From: Pseudomonas prosekii
Lineage (GTDB): Bacteria; Pseudomonadota; Gammaproteobacteria; Pseudomonadales; Pseudomonadaceae
Assembly: GCF_900105155.1 (NCBI RefSeq)
Contig: NZ_LT629762.1
Location: 1,302,001-1,366,000 of the forward strand
Direction of reading: 5' to 3'
Length of the DNA: 64,000 bases
The notes under the pieces were generated by a model. The model made no database searches and was not told where the DNA came from. It saw nothing but the letters and a program-made list of their open reading frames with translations. This document shows, piece after piece, positions 62,828-64,000 of this stretch. Made by a program: the position numbers and the translations under genes. Each line of letters opens with the position of its first letter. Within the stretch, counting starts at the first letter, position 1.

Positions 62828-64000
62828 ATGCCGTTCAACCAATGGAAAACCCTGGGCGCAGCACTGATCGCCCTCTCGTCGCCCTTCTCGATTCACGCCG
62901 ATCCCCGCCCCGACCACCCGACCATCATCGTCGGCATGAACACCCACGCGACCTATCTCGCCAAAGGCCCTGACGCTCAAGGCGCCTCGCAGCTACAGCT
63001 GCGCGCGGCAGTGTTACTGCAACTCTCGACCGAACACGCTTGCGGCAGCAATGAGGTTTACCTCACACCGGAATCAGTGGGCGTGCCCAACGAATCGTTC
63101 GGCCGACTGATCGACGAAGTGCAGCAATTGATCGACGACGAAACCCCGTTGCTGATAACGCTCTCGGAATGTGACGGCAAACGCGCATTTTTCGAGAAAG
63201 TCCGCGCCTGCACGCCGGAAGAATGCGCCCAACTGACCACATCGCTGGTGGACGGCAAGCTGTATCTGGACGAGGAATACGCACCGACCAGCAAGGGCCA
63301 GGCGACGTTCTACCTGCCGATGCCACTGACCTACGATAAAAAGCACAAAGCCTGGCACGCCAAAATCCAATACGCGGAAACCGGCACCCTGCGCCGCGAC
63401 TACTTCGTCGACGCCGAGGACTTCGTCTCGGGCAAACCCGTTCTGGAATCGAAAACCTATTACCCAAACGGCAAAATCGGCCAGACCTTGAAGTACGACT
63501 TGCAGGGCAACCCTCAAGGTGAAGTGCTCAGCTATTCCGACAGCGGCGTACTGACCAAGCGCTCTCATTACCTGGACGGTCAATTGGAAGGCCGGGAAAC
63601 CACTTATCACGACAACGGCAAAGAAGCCGAGGCCTATAACTGGTATCAGGGCAAACGCGTCGACGGCGAATACCTGGAACATGACGAAAACGGCGCAGTG
63701 ATTGGCCGGATCAGTTATCGCAACGACGTCCCGGACGGCCCAGCCCTGAGTTATTACCCCAACGGCAAACTCAAGGACAGCAGCACCTTCGTCGCGGGCC
63801 TGGCACAGGGCGCCAGCACGTCTTACTTCGAAGACGGCTCCGTGCGCAGCACGCGCAACAACGTCGACAGCAGCCCGGACGGTTGCGTCATCAGCTATTA
63901 CGCCGACGGCAAAGTCGAGGAAAAGCAGTTTTTCGAAAAACAGGTGCAGCGCAGTTACGCCACGTGGAACGCGCAAGGCGTGCAAACCGTGCAATGGCAA
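62828..64000 (+). CDS. Exported YwqK-family protein with MORN-like repeats (partial, C-terminus off window)
   Basis: 391 codons, open to the right edge. Start MPFNQWKTLGAALIALSSPF with signal peptide (cleavage near SIHA-DPR). After an N-terminal region of about 150 residues with cysteines (EHACGSNEV, SECDGKR, RACTPEEC), at least seven repeats of the type YYPNGK...G(x)... follow (YYPNGKIGQTLKYD, YHDNGKEAEAYNWYQGK, HDENGAVIGRISYRN, YYPNGKLKDSSTF, YFEDGSVRSTRNN, YYADGKVEEKQFF). Such proteins are often labelled YwqK toxin-antitoxin proteins, but an exported form is unlikely to be an antitoxin. Confidence 0.82.
   Translation, partial: MPFNQWKTLGAALIALSSPFSIHADPRPDHPTIIVGMNTHATYLAKGPDAQGASQLQLRAAVLLQLSTEHACGSNEVYLTPESVGVPNESFGRLIDEVQQLIDDETPLLITLSECDGKRAFFEKVRACTPEECAQLTTSLVDGKLYLDEEYAPTSKGQATFYLPMPLTYDKKHKAWHAKIQYAETGTLRRDYFVDAEDFVSGKPVLESKTYYPNGKIGQTLKYDLQGNPQGEVLSYSDSGVLTKRSHYLDGQLEGRETTYHDNGKEAEAYNWYQGKRVDGEYLEHDENGAVIGRISYRNDVPDGPALSYYPNGKLKDSSTFVAGLAQGASTSYFEDGSVRSTRNNVDSSPDGCVISYYADGKVEEKQFFEKQVQRSYATWNAQGVQTVQWQ

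Noticed and set aside
63074-64000. Open frame on the minus strand at the right edge
   Set aside because: It is antisense to the YwqK-like repeat gene, which has a signal peptide and clear repeats.
1-64000. Insertion sequences, prophage, CRISPR array, tRNA or rRNA genes
   Set aside because: No transposase, integrase, phage structural gene, regular spacer array or cloverleaf/rRNA sequence was recognised on reading both strands.

Overview
The window comes from a GC-rich gammaproteobacterium and looks like a chromosome segment of the Pseudomonas fluorescens group. The grounds are the pca (protocatechuate) genes in the order pcaR-pcaK-pcaIJF, the braCDEFG branched-chain amino-acid operon, an aotJQMOP-type basic amino-acid transporter, a MucR-like MHYT-GGDEF-EAL protein, an S-type pyocin-domain bacteriocin, and very many Pseudomonas-type REP palindromes (cores of the kind GGGAGCGAGCTTGCTCGCG or GGAGCGAGGCTTGCCCGCG) between genes. 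No rRNA, tRNA, insertion sequence, prophage or CRISPR array was recognised.

Layout. 1-4856: aromatic catabolism on the minus strand (pcaF partial, pcaJ, pcaI, pcaK, pcaR) with PcaR-like operator sequences at three promoters. 5548-8691: a small acidic protein, the phosphate transporter Pit, an orphan cbb3-oxidase subunit gene ccoM under an apparent ANR box, and two small conserved proteins. 8932-17254: RapA, an MFS transporter, a c-di-GMP signalling protein whose 3' end overlaps a convergent hydroxyacid dehydrogenase, and DUF2288. 17478-22638: bra operon with an upstream perfect palindrome and an internal terminator. 22780-28386: LysR regulator with divergent short-chain dehydrogenase, a lipoprotein, a FAD oxidoreductase, a REP tandem duplication and a PLP enzyme. 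28644-31406: NhaA and a two-gene bacteriocin/immunity module. 31424-38119: envelope proteins (SlyB-like, an unusual OmpA-like lipoprotein), PdxH, a serine hydrolase and a large secreted glycoside hydrolase. 38214-43708: DinG with a LexA-like box, CopD, a collagen-like protein, DUF1145 and two tandem OmpA/TSP3 lipoproteins. 43898-50034: a four-gene group holding two SEC-C proteins (one extremely His-rich), an isochorismatase-fold hydrolase with Cys to Ser at the catalytic position, a YfcG-type GST and an Ntn-hydrolase acylase. 50223-61108: a DNA-repair module (nuclease, ATP-dependent ligase, Lhr-type helicase, PdeM phosphoesterase) split in two by a five-gene amino-acid transporter that carries an NtrC-like site and a sigma-54-like promoter. 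61250-64000: a small protein, dCTP deaminase, a cold-shock protein and a truncated YwqK-family repeat protein.

How the genes work together: PcaK imports aromatic acids and PcaIJ/PcaF finish the beta-ketoadipate route to succinyl-CoA and acetyl-CoA under PcaR. BraCDEFG and the Aot-like system supply amino acids, the latter apparently under nitrogen control. The bacteriocin pair is a competition module. The split nuclease-ligase-helicase-phosphoesterase set is the most system-like repair feature. All functional calls rest on reading the sequence and on family knowledge; no database search was run.
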